Below, piece after piece: positions 53,294 to 64,000 of a stretch of 64,000 nucleotides of DNA. Positions within the stretch are counted from its first letter, which is position 1. Each line of letters begins with the position of its first letter. The notes beneath the pieces were generated by a model, which was not told the origin of the DNA, searched no databases, and worked only from the letters and a program-made list of their open reading frames with translations. The stretch spans positions 74,052,829 to 74,116,828 of the forward strand of contig OY804588.1 of the NCBI GenBank assembly GCA_963680875.1. Reading direction: 5' to 3'. Source of the DNA: Bathymodiolus brooksi (lineage: Eukaryota > Mollusca > Bivalvia > Mytilida > Modiolidae). Made by a program: the position numbers and the translations under genes.

Positions 53294-53337
53294 CTATCAA
53301 ATATCAACATGAAATATTACATTATCAACAACATTAA

Positions 53338-55553
53338 TGAACCAGAGGCTCCCAGGAGCCTGTAATCGCTCACCTGGATCAAAGTTGCTTTCAATAACAA
53401 CGCAACTGCACTGCGGCAGCCATCTTGGTGGGAGAGCACGACTGCCGGACACAATTTTGGAAGAGAATCATCCAATGACTATTCCATCAAAGTTTGGTTC
53501 TAATTGAGCTACTGGTTCCAGACAAGATGGTTTTTTTATGTGAATTTCCCATAGGGTCCTATGTTAAACTAAGTACAGCTGTGCAGCCATCTTGGTCAGA
53601 GGGCGGGACCACCAGACACAATTTTGGAAGAGGACCATCCAATGGCTATTCTATCAAAGTTTGGTTCCAATTGAGCAACTCAAAGGTTCGAGACAAGAAG
53701 ATTTTTTTGTGAATTTCCCATAGGGTCCTATGTTAAGCTAAGTTCGGCTGTGGGGGCCATCATGTTCGAAGGGCCGAACCGTCAGACACATTTTTGGAAG
53801 ATAACCATCCAATGACTATTTCATCAAAATTTTGTTCTTATTGAGCAAATGGTTTCAGACAAGAAGATTTTTATGGGAATTTCCCATAGGGTCCTATGTT
53901 AAATTAAGTTCGGCTGTGGTGGCCATCTTGGTCGGAGGTATGAAATGCCGGACACAATTTTGGAAGGGGACCACCCAAGGATCATTTCAGCAGAGTTTGG
54001 TTGAGATTGGCTCAGTAGTTTCAGAGGAGAAGATTTTTTTTAAATTTCATCCCCCCTTTTTTCTATTTTAAGCTTGGCGGCCATCTTGGTTGGAAGTCGG
54101 GAACACCAGACACATTTTTGGAAGGGGGCCATCAAAGGATCATTCCACCAAAGTTTGGTTGCAATTGGCCCAGTGGTTTCTGAGGAGAAGATTTTTATGT
54201 GAATTTCCCATAGGTCCTATGTTAAGCTAAGTTCGGCTGTGGGGGCCATCTTGGTCAAAGGGCCGAACCGCCGGACATATTTTTGGAAGAGAACCATCCA
54301 ATGACTATTTCTTCAAAATTTTGTTCTTATTGAGCAAATGGTTTCAGAAAAGAAGATTTTTATGGGAATTTCCCATAGGGTTCCATGTTAAATTAAGTTC
54401 GGCTGTGGCAGCCATATTGGTCGAAGTTCTGAAATGCCGGACACATTTTTGGAAGAGGACCACCCAAGAATCATTTCAGCAAAGTTTGGTTGAGATTGGC
54501 TCAGTAGTTTCAGAGGAGAAGATTTTTTTTAAATTTCATCCCCTCTTTTTTCTAATATGCATAATCGGTCAAAATCGGCAAAAGTTCAAAGTTCATAAAA
54601 AATCCTGTAATATATGTTTAAAAGCTCATCATTATGCTTTAGCAGTTCAAATTTGGACACATTCTGGCTTAAAATAGAGCAGTTTTGGCCATTTGAAGAA
54701 ATTTCTATTTTTAGTAATGGCGGCCATCTTGGATACAGGACGGCGCTGACGGACACAATTTTGAAAGGGGACCACCTAAGGATCATTCAGACAAAGTTTG
54801 GTTGAAATTGGCCTAGTGGTTTCTAACAAGAAGATTTTTAAATGATTTTTTTGCTTATTTATGCCTAATTTGCATAATCGGTCAAAATCAGCAAAAGTCC
54901 AAAGTTCATAAAAAATCCCATAATATAAGTAAAATCATTATGCTTATACAGTTCACATTTGGGCACATTCTGGCTTAAAATAAAGCAGTTTTGGCCATTT
55001 GAAGAAATATCTATTTTTAGTAATGGCGGCCATCTTGGATGGAAGGCGGGGCTGTCGCACACAATTTTGAAAGGGACCCACCCAGGGATCATCCCTGCCA
55101 GGTTTGGTTTAATTTGGTTCAGCGGTTTCAGAGAAGAAGATTTAAATGTGATCTTTTATCAAAATATGCCTAATTTGCATAATCGGTATAAATCGGCTGA
55201 AAGAAAAATTTCACAGAAAAACACGGAATAAATGTTGAACTACTCATTGCCATGTAGCTGCAGTTAAAATTTGAGCTCATTTTGACTTATACTAAAGCAG
55301 CAATGGACAATTAAAATTTCATTCCCCTTTTTTCTATTTTTAGCTTGGTGGCCATCTTGGTTGGAAGTCGGGATCACCGGACACAATTTTGGAAGGGGCC
55401 ATCCAAGGACCATTCCACCAAAGTTTGGTTGCAATTGGCCCAGTGGTTTCTGAGGAGAAGATTAAAATGTGAAATGTTGACGGACGGATGACAGACGACG
55501 GACGAAAAGTGATGACAATAGCTCACATGGCCTAAAGGCCAGGTGAGCTAAAA
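53338..55553 (+). mobile_element. HINE-like element (family C), 2.2 kb
   Basis: Starts ACCAGAGGCTCCCAGGAGCC (itself a small hairpin), then CGCTCACCTGG. Core units of about 170-180 bp (GGCCATCTTGGTCGGAGG, ACACAATTTTGGAAGGGGAC, AAGTTTGGTTGAGATTGG, GTTTCAGAGGAGAAGATT) repeated about ten times with strong divergence. A GACGGACGATGACAGACGACGGACG-type tract follows near 55480, then a 3' hairpin TAGCTCACATGGCCT, AGGCCAGGTGAGCTA. No transposase. Confidence 0.75.
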
Positions 55554-56344
55554 AGGACGAATGTGTCCATTGGATATGAATGCCCCCGCTTTCAGCTAAA
55601 GTAAACAATAGCATAAATCCATAAGAGAAAACATGATTAAGATCAAATCAAACTTGGCCCTCCTTTTTAAGGTCCATAACTTTGTGTATCAATTTCAAAT
55701 GATTTACTTGAGAAAAACTTAAGTTATTGAGCAAAAACCAAATTTGGGATGGACGGATGTACAGACATAGGTCTTAATGACTCAGATGTCTAGCAGTGGG
55801 GCAAAAAAAAAAAAAAAATGAAAATTTTGACTCTACAAACTACCGCAATGACCTATGTATAATGCACTAGATTTTATATAGATTTTTTAATTTACAAGAG
55901 GGGTGCGCATTATAAACAAGAACAATATGCTTCACTCTTTTTCACATTGTGAAATCACATTTTTTCTGCAGATTTTTATGACCAAGAGGGGTGCCCATTA
56001 TGCAAACCTAATGACGGTATACATATAAAATAAATATATTGGAAAATAAATATCTGCATCTACTGGAGAACTATAAAATTACATACTTCCTCTGACGTTG
56101 GCGAGGATACATATGAAAATATGAGGTTTTTCTTAATGAGTACCTACAAACCCTCCCCACCCCCACACTTGAAAATGTCCACAGAATACAACAAGGTCAT
56201 GTTTCATTTGGATCTGGGTCTCTATAAATAGTCAACTCATGTCTTAAGAACATATGTGCCTGACATTCAATAAATAGTCAAATCATTAAATTCAAAGATA
56301 TAATTGTGATTTAAACAAGGTTCTTTTCTCCAGGATTAGAAAGT
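55554..56344. mobile_element. spacer with a decayed element fragment and a small MITE
   Basis: 55600-55820 looks like a decayed HINE-type 3' part (AAGGTCCATAACTTTG, GGATGGACGGATGTACAGAC, poly-A). 55849-56023 is a MITE with ends TACCGCAATGACCTATGTAT and, in reverse, TACCGTCATTAGGTTTGCAT. No exon is seen. Confidence 0.45.
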
Positions 56345-59300
56345 CCAACCAGAGGCTCTCAAGAGCCTGTATCGTTCACCTGGTAATAAAAAAAACCAAT
56401 TGGTCCTATGTAAAAACTATGTCCTGCGTCATCTTGGAATTACGATCAACATAAAAAACACAAAGTTTGTAAAGGACCTTCCAATGATTGATGCACAGTT
56501 TAGGTTCAATCAGTGCAATAGCTTCAGAGAAGAATATATTTCTGTATTTTCCCCATATGGTTCTGTGTTAATACTATGACCTGTGGTGGCAGCCATCTTG
56601 GATTTCCGATCGGCATAAAAAACAGAGGACCTTCCAATGATCATTCCTGGGCAGTTTGGTTTCAACTGTCCAAGTGGTTTCAGAGAAGAAGCATTTTGAA
56701 ACATTTTTCCCATAGGGTCCAATGTTAAACTAAGTCCTGCCGTAGCCGCCATTTTGAATTTCATATCAGAATAAAAAACGTAAATTTTGTAGAGGACCAT
56801 TCAATGAACATTCGTGTACAGTTTGGCTTTAATCATATTTGTAGTTTCTGAGAAGAAGGCATTTGAACATTTTCCCATAGGGTCCAATGTTAATCTATGT
56901 CCTGCGGTGGTGGCCATCTTGGATTTCCGATCGGCATAAAAAACACACACCTTGTAGAGGACCTTCCAATGATCATTCCTGGGCAGTTTGGTTTCAATTA
57001 TCCAAGTGGTTTCAGAGAAGAAGCGTTTTGAAACATTTTTCCCATAGGGTCCAATGTTAAACTAAGTCCTGCCGTAGCCGCCATTTTGAATTTCATATCG
57101 GAACAAAAAACGTAAAGTTTGTAGAGGACCATCCAATGTACACACATATGGACAGTTTGGCTTTAATCATATTTGTAGTTTCTGAGAAGAAGGCATTTGA
57201 ACATTTTCCCATAGGGTCCAATGTTAATCTATGTCCTGCGGTGGTGGCCATCTTGAATTTTCGATCGGCATAAAAAAACAGAAACTTTGTAGAGGACCTT
57301 CCAATGATCATTCCTGGGCAGTTTGGATTCAATTGTCCAAGTGGTTTCAGAGAAGAAGCGTTTTGAAACATTGTTCCCATAGTCCTGCCGTAGCCGCCAT
57401 TTTGAATTTCATATCGGAACAAAAAACCTAACGTTTATAGAGGACCATCCAATGAACATTCATGTACAGTTTGGCTTTAATAATATTTGTAGTTTCTGAG
57501 AAGAAGGCATTTGAACATTTTCCCATAGGGTCCAATGTTAATCTATGTATTGCGGTGGCGGCCATCTTGGATTTCCGATTGGCATAAAAAACATAAAATT
57601 TGTAGAGGACCTTCCAATGATCATTCCTGGGCAGTTTGGTTTCAACTGTTCTAGTGGTTTCAGAGAAGAAGCGTTTTGAAACATTTTTCCCATAGGGTCC
57701 AATGTTAAATTAAGTCCTGCCGTAGCCGCCATTTTGAATTTCATATCGGAACAAAAAACGTATTGTTTGTAGAGGATCATCCAATGAACATTCATGTACA
57801 GTTTGGCTTTAATCATATTTGTAGTTTCTGAGAAGAAGGCATTTGAACATTTTCCCATAGGGTCCAATGTTAATCTATGTCCTGCGGTGGCGGCCATCTT
57901 GAATTTCCGATCGGCATAAAAAAACAGAAACTTTGTAGAGGACCTTCCAATGATCATTCCTGGGCAGTTTGGTTTCAATTATCCAAGTGGTTTCAGAGAA
58001 GAAGCGTTTTGAAACATTTTTCCCATAGGGTCCAATGTTAAACTAAGTCCTGCCGTAGCCGCCATTTTGAATTTCATATCGGAACAAAAAACGTAAAGTT
58101 TGTAGAGGACCATCCAATGTACACACATATGGACAGTTTGGCTTTAATCATATTTGTAGTTTCTGAGAAGAAGGCATTTGAACATTTTCCCATAGGGTCC
58201 AATGTTAATCTATGTCCTGCGGTGGTGGCCATCTTGAATTTTCGATCGGCATAAAAAAACAGAAACTTTGTAGAGGACCTTCCAATGATCATTCCTGGGC
58301 AGTTTGGATTCAATTGTCCAAGTGGTTTCAGAGAAGAAACGTTTTGAAACATTGTTCCCATAGTCCTGCCGTAGCCGCCATTTTGAATTTCATATCGGAA
58401 CAAAAAACCTAACGTTTATAGAGGACCACCCAATGAACATTCATGTACAGTTTGGCTTTAATAATATTTGTAGTTTCTGAGAAGAAGGCATTTGAACATT
58501 TTCCCATAGGGTCCAATGTTAATCTATGTATTGCGGTGGCGGCCATCTTGGATTTCCGATCGGCATAAAAAACATAAAATTTGTAGAGGACCTTCCAATG
58601 ATCATTCCTGGGCAGTTTGGTTTCAACTGTTCTAGTGGTTTCAGAGAAGAAGCGTTTTGAAACATTTTTCCCATAGGGTCCAATGTTAAATTAAGTCCTG
58701 CCGTAGCCGCCATTTTGAATTTCATATCGGAACAAAAAACGTATTGTTTGTAGAGGATCATCCAATGAACATTCATGTACAGTTTGGCTTTAATCATATT
58801 TGTAGTTTCTGAGAAGAAGGCATTTGAACATTTTCCCATAGGGTCCAATGTTAATCTATGTCCTGCGGTGGCGGCCATCTTGAATTTCCGATCGGCATAA
58901 AAAAACAGAAACTTTGTAGAGGACCTTCCAATGATCATTCCTGGGCAGTTTGGTTTCAATTATCCAAGTGGTTTCAGAGAAGAAGCGTTTTGAAACATTT
59001 TTCCCATAGGGTCCAATGTTAAACTAAGTCCTGCCGTAGCCGCCATTTTGAATTTCTTATCGGAACAAAAAACGTAAAATTTGTAGAGGACCATCCAATG
59101 AACATTCATGTACAGTTTGGCTTTAATAATATTTGTAGTTTCTGAGAAGAAGGCATTTGAACATTTTCCCATAGGGTCCAATGTTAATCTATGTATTGCG
59201 GTGGCGGCCATCTTGGATTTCCGATCGGCATAAAAAACATAAAATTTGTAGAGGACCTTCCAATGATCATTCCTGGGCAGTTTGGTTTCAACTGTTCTAG

Positions 59301-62300
59301 TGGTTTCAGAGAAGAAGCGTTTTGAAACATTTTTCCCATAGGGTCCAATGTTAAATTAAGTCCTGCCGTAGCCGCCATTTTGAATTTCATATCGGAACAA
59401 AAAACGTATTGTTTGTAGAGGATCATCCAATGAACATTCATGTACAGTTTGGCTTTAATCATATTTGTAGTTTCTGAGAAGAAGGCATTTGAACATTTTC
59501 CCATAGGGTCCAATGTTAATCTATGTCCTGCGGTGGCGGCCATCTTGAATTTCCGATCGGCATAAAAAAACAGAAACTTTGTAGAGGACCTTCCAATGAT
59601 CATTCCTGGGCAGTTTGGTTTCAATTATCCAAGTGGTTTCAGAGAAGAAGCGTTTTGAAACATTTTTCCCATAGGGTCCAATGTTAAACTAAGTCCTGCC
59701 GTAGCCGCCATTTTGAATTTCTTATCGGAACAAAAAACGTAAAATTTGTAGAGGACCATCCAATGAACATTCATGTACAGTTTGGCTTTAATAATATTTG
59801 TAGTTTCTGAGAAGAAGGCATTTGAACATTTTCCCATAGGGTCCAATGTTAATCTATGTATTGCGGTGGTGGCCATCTTGGATTTCCGATTGGCATAAAA
59901 AACATAAAATTTGTAGAGGACCTTCCAATGATCATTCCTAGGCAGTTTGGTTTCAATTATCCAAGTGGTTTCAGAGAAGAAGCGTTTTGAAACATTTTTC
60001 CCATAGGGTCCAATGTTAAACTAAGTCCTGCCGTAGCCGCCATTTTGAATTTCATACCAGAACAAAAAACGTAAAGTTTGTAGAGGACCATCTAATGAAC
60101 ATTCATGTACAGTTTGGCTTTAATCATATTTGTAGTTTCTGAGTAGAAGGCATTTGAATATTTTCCCATAGGGTCCAATGTTAATCTATGTTCTGCGGTG
60201 GCGGCCATCTTGGATTTCCGACCGGCATAAAAAACAGAAAATTTGTAGAGGACCTTCCAATGATCATTCCTAGGCAGTTTGGTTTCAATTATCCAAGTGG
60301 TTTCAGAGAAGAAGCGTTTTGAAACATTTTTCCCATAGGGTCCAATGTTAAACTAAGTCCTGCCGTAGCCGCCATTTTGAATTTCATACCAGAATAAAAA
60401 ACGTAAAGTTTGTAGAGGACCATCTAATGAACATTCATGTACAGTTTGGCTTTAATCATATTTGTAGTTTCTGAGTAGAAGGCATTTGAATATTTTCCCA
60501 TAGGGTCCAATGTTAATCTATGTCCTGCGGTGGCGGCCATCTTGGATTTCCGACCGGCATAAAAAACAGAAAATTTGTAGAGGACCTTCCAATGATCATT
60601 CCTGGGCAGTTTGGTTTCAACTGTCCAAGTGGTTTCAGAGAAGAAGCATTTTGAAACATTTTTCCCATAGGGTCCAATGTTAAACTAAGTCCTGCCGTAG
60701 CCGCCATTTTGAATTTCATATCGGAACAAAAAACCTTAAGATTGTAGAGGACCATCCAATGAACATTCATGTACAGTTTGGCTTTAATCATATTTGTAGT
60801 TTCTGAGAAGAAGGCATTTGAACATTTTCCCATAGGGTCCAATGTTAATCTATGTATTGCGGTGGCGGCCATCTTGGATTTCCGATCGGCATAAAAAACA
60901 TAGAATTTCTAGAGGACCTTCCAATGATCATTCCTAGGCAGTTTGGTTTCAATTATCCAAGTGGTTTCAGAGAAGAAGCGTTTTGAAACATTTTTCCCAT
61001 AGGGTTCAATGTTAAACTAAGTCCTGCCGTAGCCGCCATTTTGAATTTCATACCGGAACAAAAAACGTAAAGTTTGTAGAGGACCATCTAATGAACATTC
61101 TTGTACAGTTTGGCTTTAATCATATTTGTAGTTTCTGAGTAGAAGGCATTTGAATATTTTCCCATAGGGTCCAATGTTAATCTATGTCCTGTGGTGGCGG
61201 CCATCTTGGATTTCCGACCGGCATAAAAAACAGAATATTTGTAGAGGACCTTCCAATGATCATTCCTGGGCAGTTTGGTTTCAATTATCCAAGTGGTTTC
61301 AGAGAAGAAGCGTTTTGAAACATTTTTCCCATAGGGTCCAATGTTAAACTAAGTCCTGCCGTAGCCGCCATTTTGAATTTCATACCAGAATAAAAAACGT
61401 AAAGTTTGTAGAGGACCATCTAATGAACATTCATGTACAGTTTGGCTTTAATCATATTTGTAGTTTCTGAGTAGAAGGCATTTGAATATTTTCCCATAGG
61501 GTCCAATGTTAATCTATGTCCTGCGGTGGCGGCCATCTTGGATTTCCGACCGGCATAAAAAACAGAAAATTTGTAGAGGACCTTCCAATGATCATTCCTG
61601 GGCAGTTTGGTTTCAACTGTCCAAGTGGTTTCAGAGAAGAAGCATTTTGAAACATTTTTCCCATAGGGTCCAATGTTAAACTAAGTCCTGCCGTAGCCGC
61701 CATTTTGAATTTCATATCGGAACAAAAAACCTTAAGATTGTAGAGGACCATCCAATGAACATTCATGTACAGTTTGGCTTTAATCATATTTGTAGTTTCT
61801 GAGAAGAAGGCATTTGAACATTTTCCCATAGGGTCCAATGTTAATCTATGTATTGCGGTGGCGGCCATCTTGGATTTCCGATCGGCATAAAAAACATAGA
61901 ATTTCTAGAGGACCTTCCAATGATCATTCCTAGGCAGTTTGGTTTCAATTATCCAAGTGGTTTCAGAGAAGAAGCGTTTTGAAAAAAATTTCCCATAGGG
62001 TTCAATGTTAAACTAAGTCCTGCCGTAGCCGCCATTTTGAATTTCATACCGGAACAAAAAACGTAAAGTTTGTAGAGGACCATCTAATGAACATTCTTGT
62101 ACAGTTTGGCTTTAATCATATTTGTAGTTTCTGAGTAGAAGGCATTTGAATATTTTCCCATAGGGTCCAATGTTAAACTAAGTCCTGCCGTAGCCGCCAT
62201 TTTGAATTTCATATCGGAACAAAAAACCTTACGATTGTAGAGGACCATCCAATGAACATTCATGTACAGTTTGGCTTTAATAATATTTGTAGTTTCTGAG

Positions 62301-63052
62301 AAGAAGGCATTTGAACATTTTCCCATAGGGTCCAATGTTAATCTATGTCCTGCGGTGGCGGCCATCTTGGATTTCCGACCGGCATAAAAAACAGAAAATT
62401 TGTAGAGGACCTTCCAATGATCATTCCTGGGCAGTTTAGTTTCAACTGTCCAAGTGGTTTCAGAGAAGAAGCATTTTGAAACATTTTCCCATAGGGTCCA
62501 ATGTTAAACTAAGTCCTGCCGTAGCCGCCATTTTGAATTTCATATCGGAACAAAAAACCTTAAGATTGTAGAGGACCATCCAATGAACATTCATGTACAG
62601 TTTGGCTTTAATCATATTTGTAGTTTCTGAGAAGAAGGCATTTGAACATTTTCCCATAGGGTCCAATGTTAATCTATGTCCTGCGATGGCGGCCATCTTG
62701 GATTTCCGATCGGCATAAAAAACAGTAACTTGGTAAAGGACATTCCAATGATCATTCCTTTACAGTTTGGGTTCAGTCAGTTCATTAGTTTCAGAGAAGA
62801 AGATCTTTGAAATTTCAGCCAATCAGAGCATATTATTGGCCCTGGCAGCCATATTGAATATCCGACTGGAACGAAAAACAGTAACTTTGTAGAGGACCAT
62901 CCAAGGAACATTCCTGCTAAGTTCGGTTCCAATCGGCCAAGTGGTTTCGGAGAAGAAGCTTGAAATGTGAAAAGTTTACAGACGACAGACGACGGACGCC
63001 AAGTGATGGCAATAGTTCACCTGGACCTTTGGTCCAGGTGAACTAAAAAGTC
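56345..63052 (+). mobile_element. HINE-like element (family C) swollen to 6.7 kb by core amplification
   Basis: Same 5' end as 53338 (AACCAGAGGCTCTCAAGAGC, CGTTCACCTGG) and same 3' end (GACGACAGACGACGGACGCC, then hairpin AGTTCACCTGGACC, GGTCCAGGTGAACT). Between lie about 19 copies of a ~332-bp dimer of two ~166-bp halves (GGCGGCCATCTTGGATTTCC and GTAGCCGCCATTTTGAATTT). Larger blocks are re-duplicated almost exactly with offsets of 981 bp (57093 to 58074), 665 bp (58519 to 59184) and 996 bp (60513 to 61509). Minus-strand frames of 80-146 codons repeat with the blocks and are by-products. Confidence 0.85.
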
Positions 63053-63426
63053 TCTCAGAAATCTACATGTATTTATACACATTATTCTATTTATAGTACC
63101 AGATAACTATAAATACAGACAAGTTAATACAAAGTTGCTTATGAGGTCAATTTCTACTAATTCTATTAATGATTTAAAAGAAAAAGAGAGATTATAATAT
63201 ATAATATCCCCTTAAGACAATAAAGATATAATACAATATTATTCCCCAATCTTAGAGCATTGATAGATTAAACAATATTATCCCCCAACCTTAGAGCACT
63301 GATAGATTATACAGTATTATCCCCCAACCTTAGAGCACTGATCATAAACTAGTTTGTTCTTGTAGGATTATCATTGGTAACTTTATAACCTCAACCATAA
63401 ACTAGTTCTGCTGTCTCAAATATAAT
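63053..63426. repeat. spacer with 3 imperfect ~45-bp repeats
   Basis: TATTATCCCCCAACCTTAGA, GCACTGATAGATTA recurs three times (63236-63345). No exon seen. Confidence 0.6.
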
Positions 63427-64000
63427 CATAAACTAGACCATCACCTTTGTGCTCAGCAATGTCATTCCAGACATAAACTAGACCATCACCTTTGTGTTCA
63501 GCAATGTCACTCCAGACATAAACTAGACCATCACCTTTGTGCTCAGCAATGTCATTCCAGACATAAAATAGACCATCACCTTTGTGTTCAGCAATGTCAC
63601 TCCAGACATAAACTAGACCATCACCTTTGTGTTCAGCAATGTCACTCCAGACATAGACTAGACCATCACCTTTGTGCTCAGCAATGTCACTCCAGACATA
63701 AACTAGACCATCACCTTTGTGTTCAGCAATGTCACTCCAGATATAAACTAGACCATCACCTTTGTGTTCAGAAATGTCACTCCAGACATAAACTAGACCA
63801 TCATCGTTGTGTTCAGCAATGTCACTCCAGACATAGACTAGACCATCACCTTTGTGTTCAGCAATGTCACTCCAGACATAAACTAGACCATCACCTTTGT
63901 GTTCAGTAATGTCACTCCAGACATAAACTAGACCATCACCTTTGTGCTCAGCAATGTCACTCCAGACATAAACTAGACCATCACCTTTGTGCTCAGCAAT
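63427..64000. repeat. 45-bp tandem repeat, about 13 copies, runs off window
   Basis: Unit TAAACTAGACCATCACCTTT, GTGTTCAGCAATGTCACTCC, AGACA. Variants GTGCTC and TAGACTAG alternate. Cut by the window edge. Confidence 0.95.

Noticed and set aside
52730..53240. Frames of 100-130 codons with 10-residue repeats
   Set aside because: 30-bp array read-through on both strands; the right end overlaps true exon 1 in the opposite sense.
56510..62696. Many minus-strand frames of 66-146 codons
   Set aside because: They repeat exactly with the satellite blocks of a non-autonomous element and have no recognisable domain.

Overview
This is animal nuclear DNA. It is AT-rich, it has a multi-exon gene with GT-AG introns, tRNA-derived SINEs, non-autonomous DNA transposons and a very heavy load of minisatellite arrays. 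The repeat style (two tRNA-headed SINE types, elements ending in a GACGGACG tract plus hairpin) suggests a mollusc, most likely a mussel-like bivalve. That assignment is inference from memory of such genomes, not a database result.

One gene fills the window from 884 to 53293 on the minus strand. I reconstructed 25 consecutive coding exons by combining open frames, splice dinucleotides and codon phase. They join in one frame for 6297 nt: 2098 residues plus a TAG stop. The product is a long coiled-coil protein of the CDK5RAP2 / myomegalin (PDE4DIP) / centrosomin family, which are centrosome and Golgi scaffolds that recruit gamma-tubulin complexes and organise microtubules. The C-terminus and stop codon are present. 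The N-terminus, including the gamma-tubulin-binding CM1 motif, must lie beyond position 53293, and I found no exon between 53293 and 64000. An internal duplication of about 70 residues (exon 15 against exons 18-19) is visible.

Almost everything else is intronic. (1) Tandem arrays with units of 26 to 86 bp occur in most large introns; the largest is a 6 kb array of a 35-bp unit (43705-49770). (2) Several arrays start at, or within tens of bases of, exon boundaries, and two consist of tandem copies of the exon 3' end plus its splice donor (exons 2 and 14). (3) SINEs of two tRNA-headed types occur in both orientations, and two minisatellites grew out of SINE parts. (4) Four repeat families share a Helentron-associated (HINE-like) plan: a terminal motif, an amplified core, a GACGGACG tract and a 3' hairpin. 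One copy has swollen to 6.7 kb (56345-63052). (5) At least four DNA transposons have clear terminal inverted repeats and target duplications of 5, 6 or 8 bp; three of them carry small exon-like ORFs.

Long ORFs inside the tandem arrays arise because unit lengths are multiples of three. They are not called as genes.
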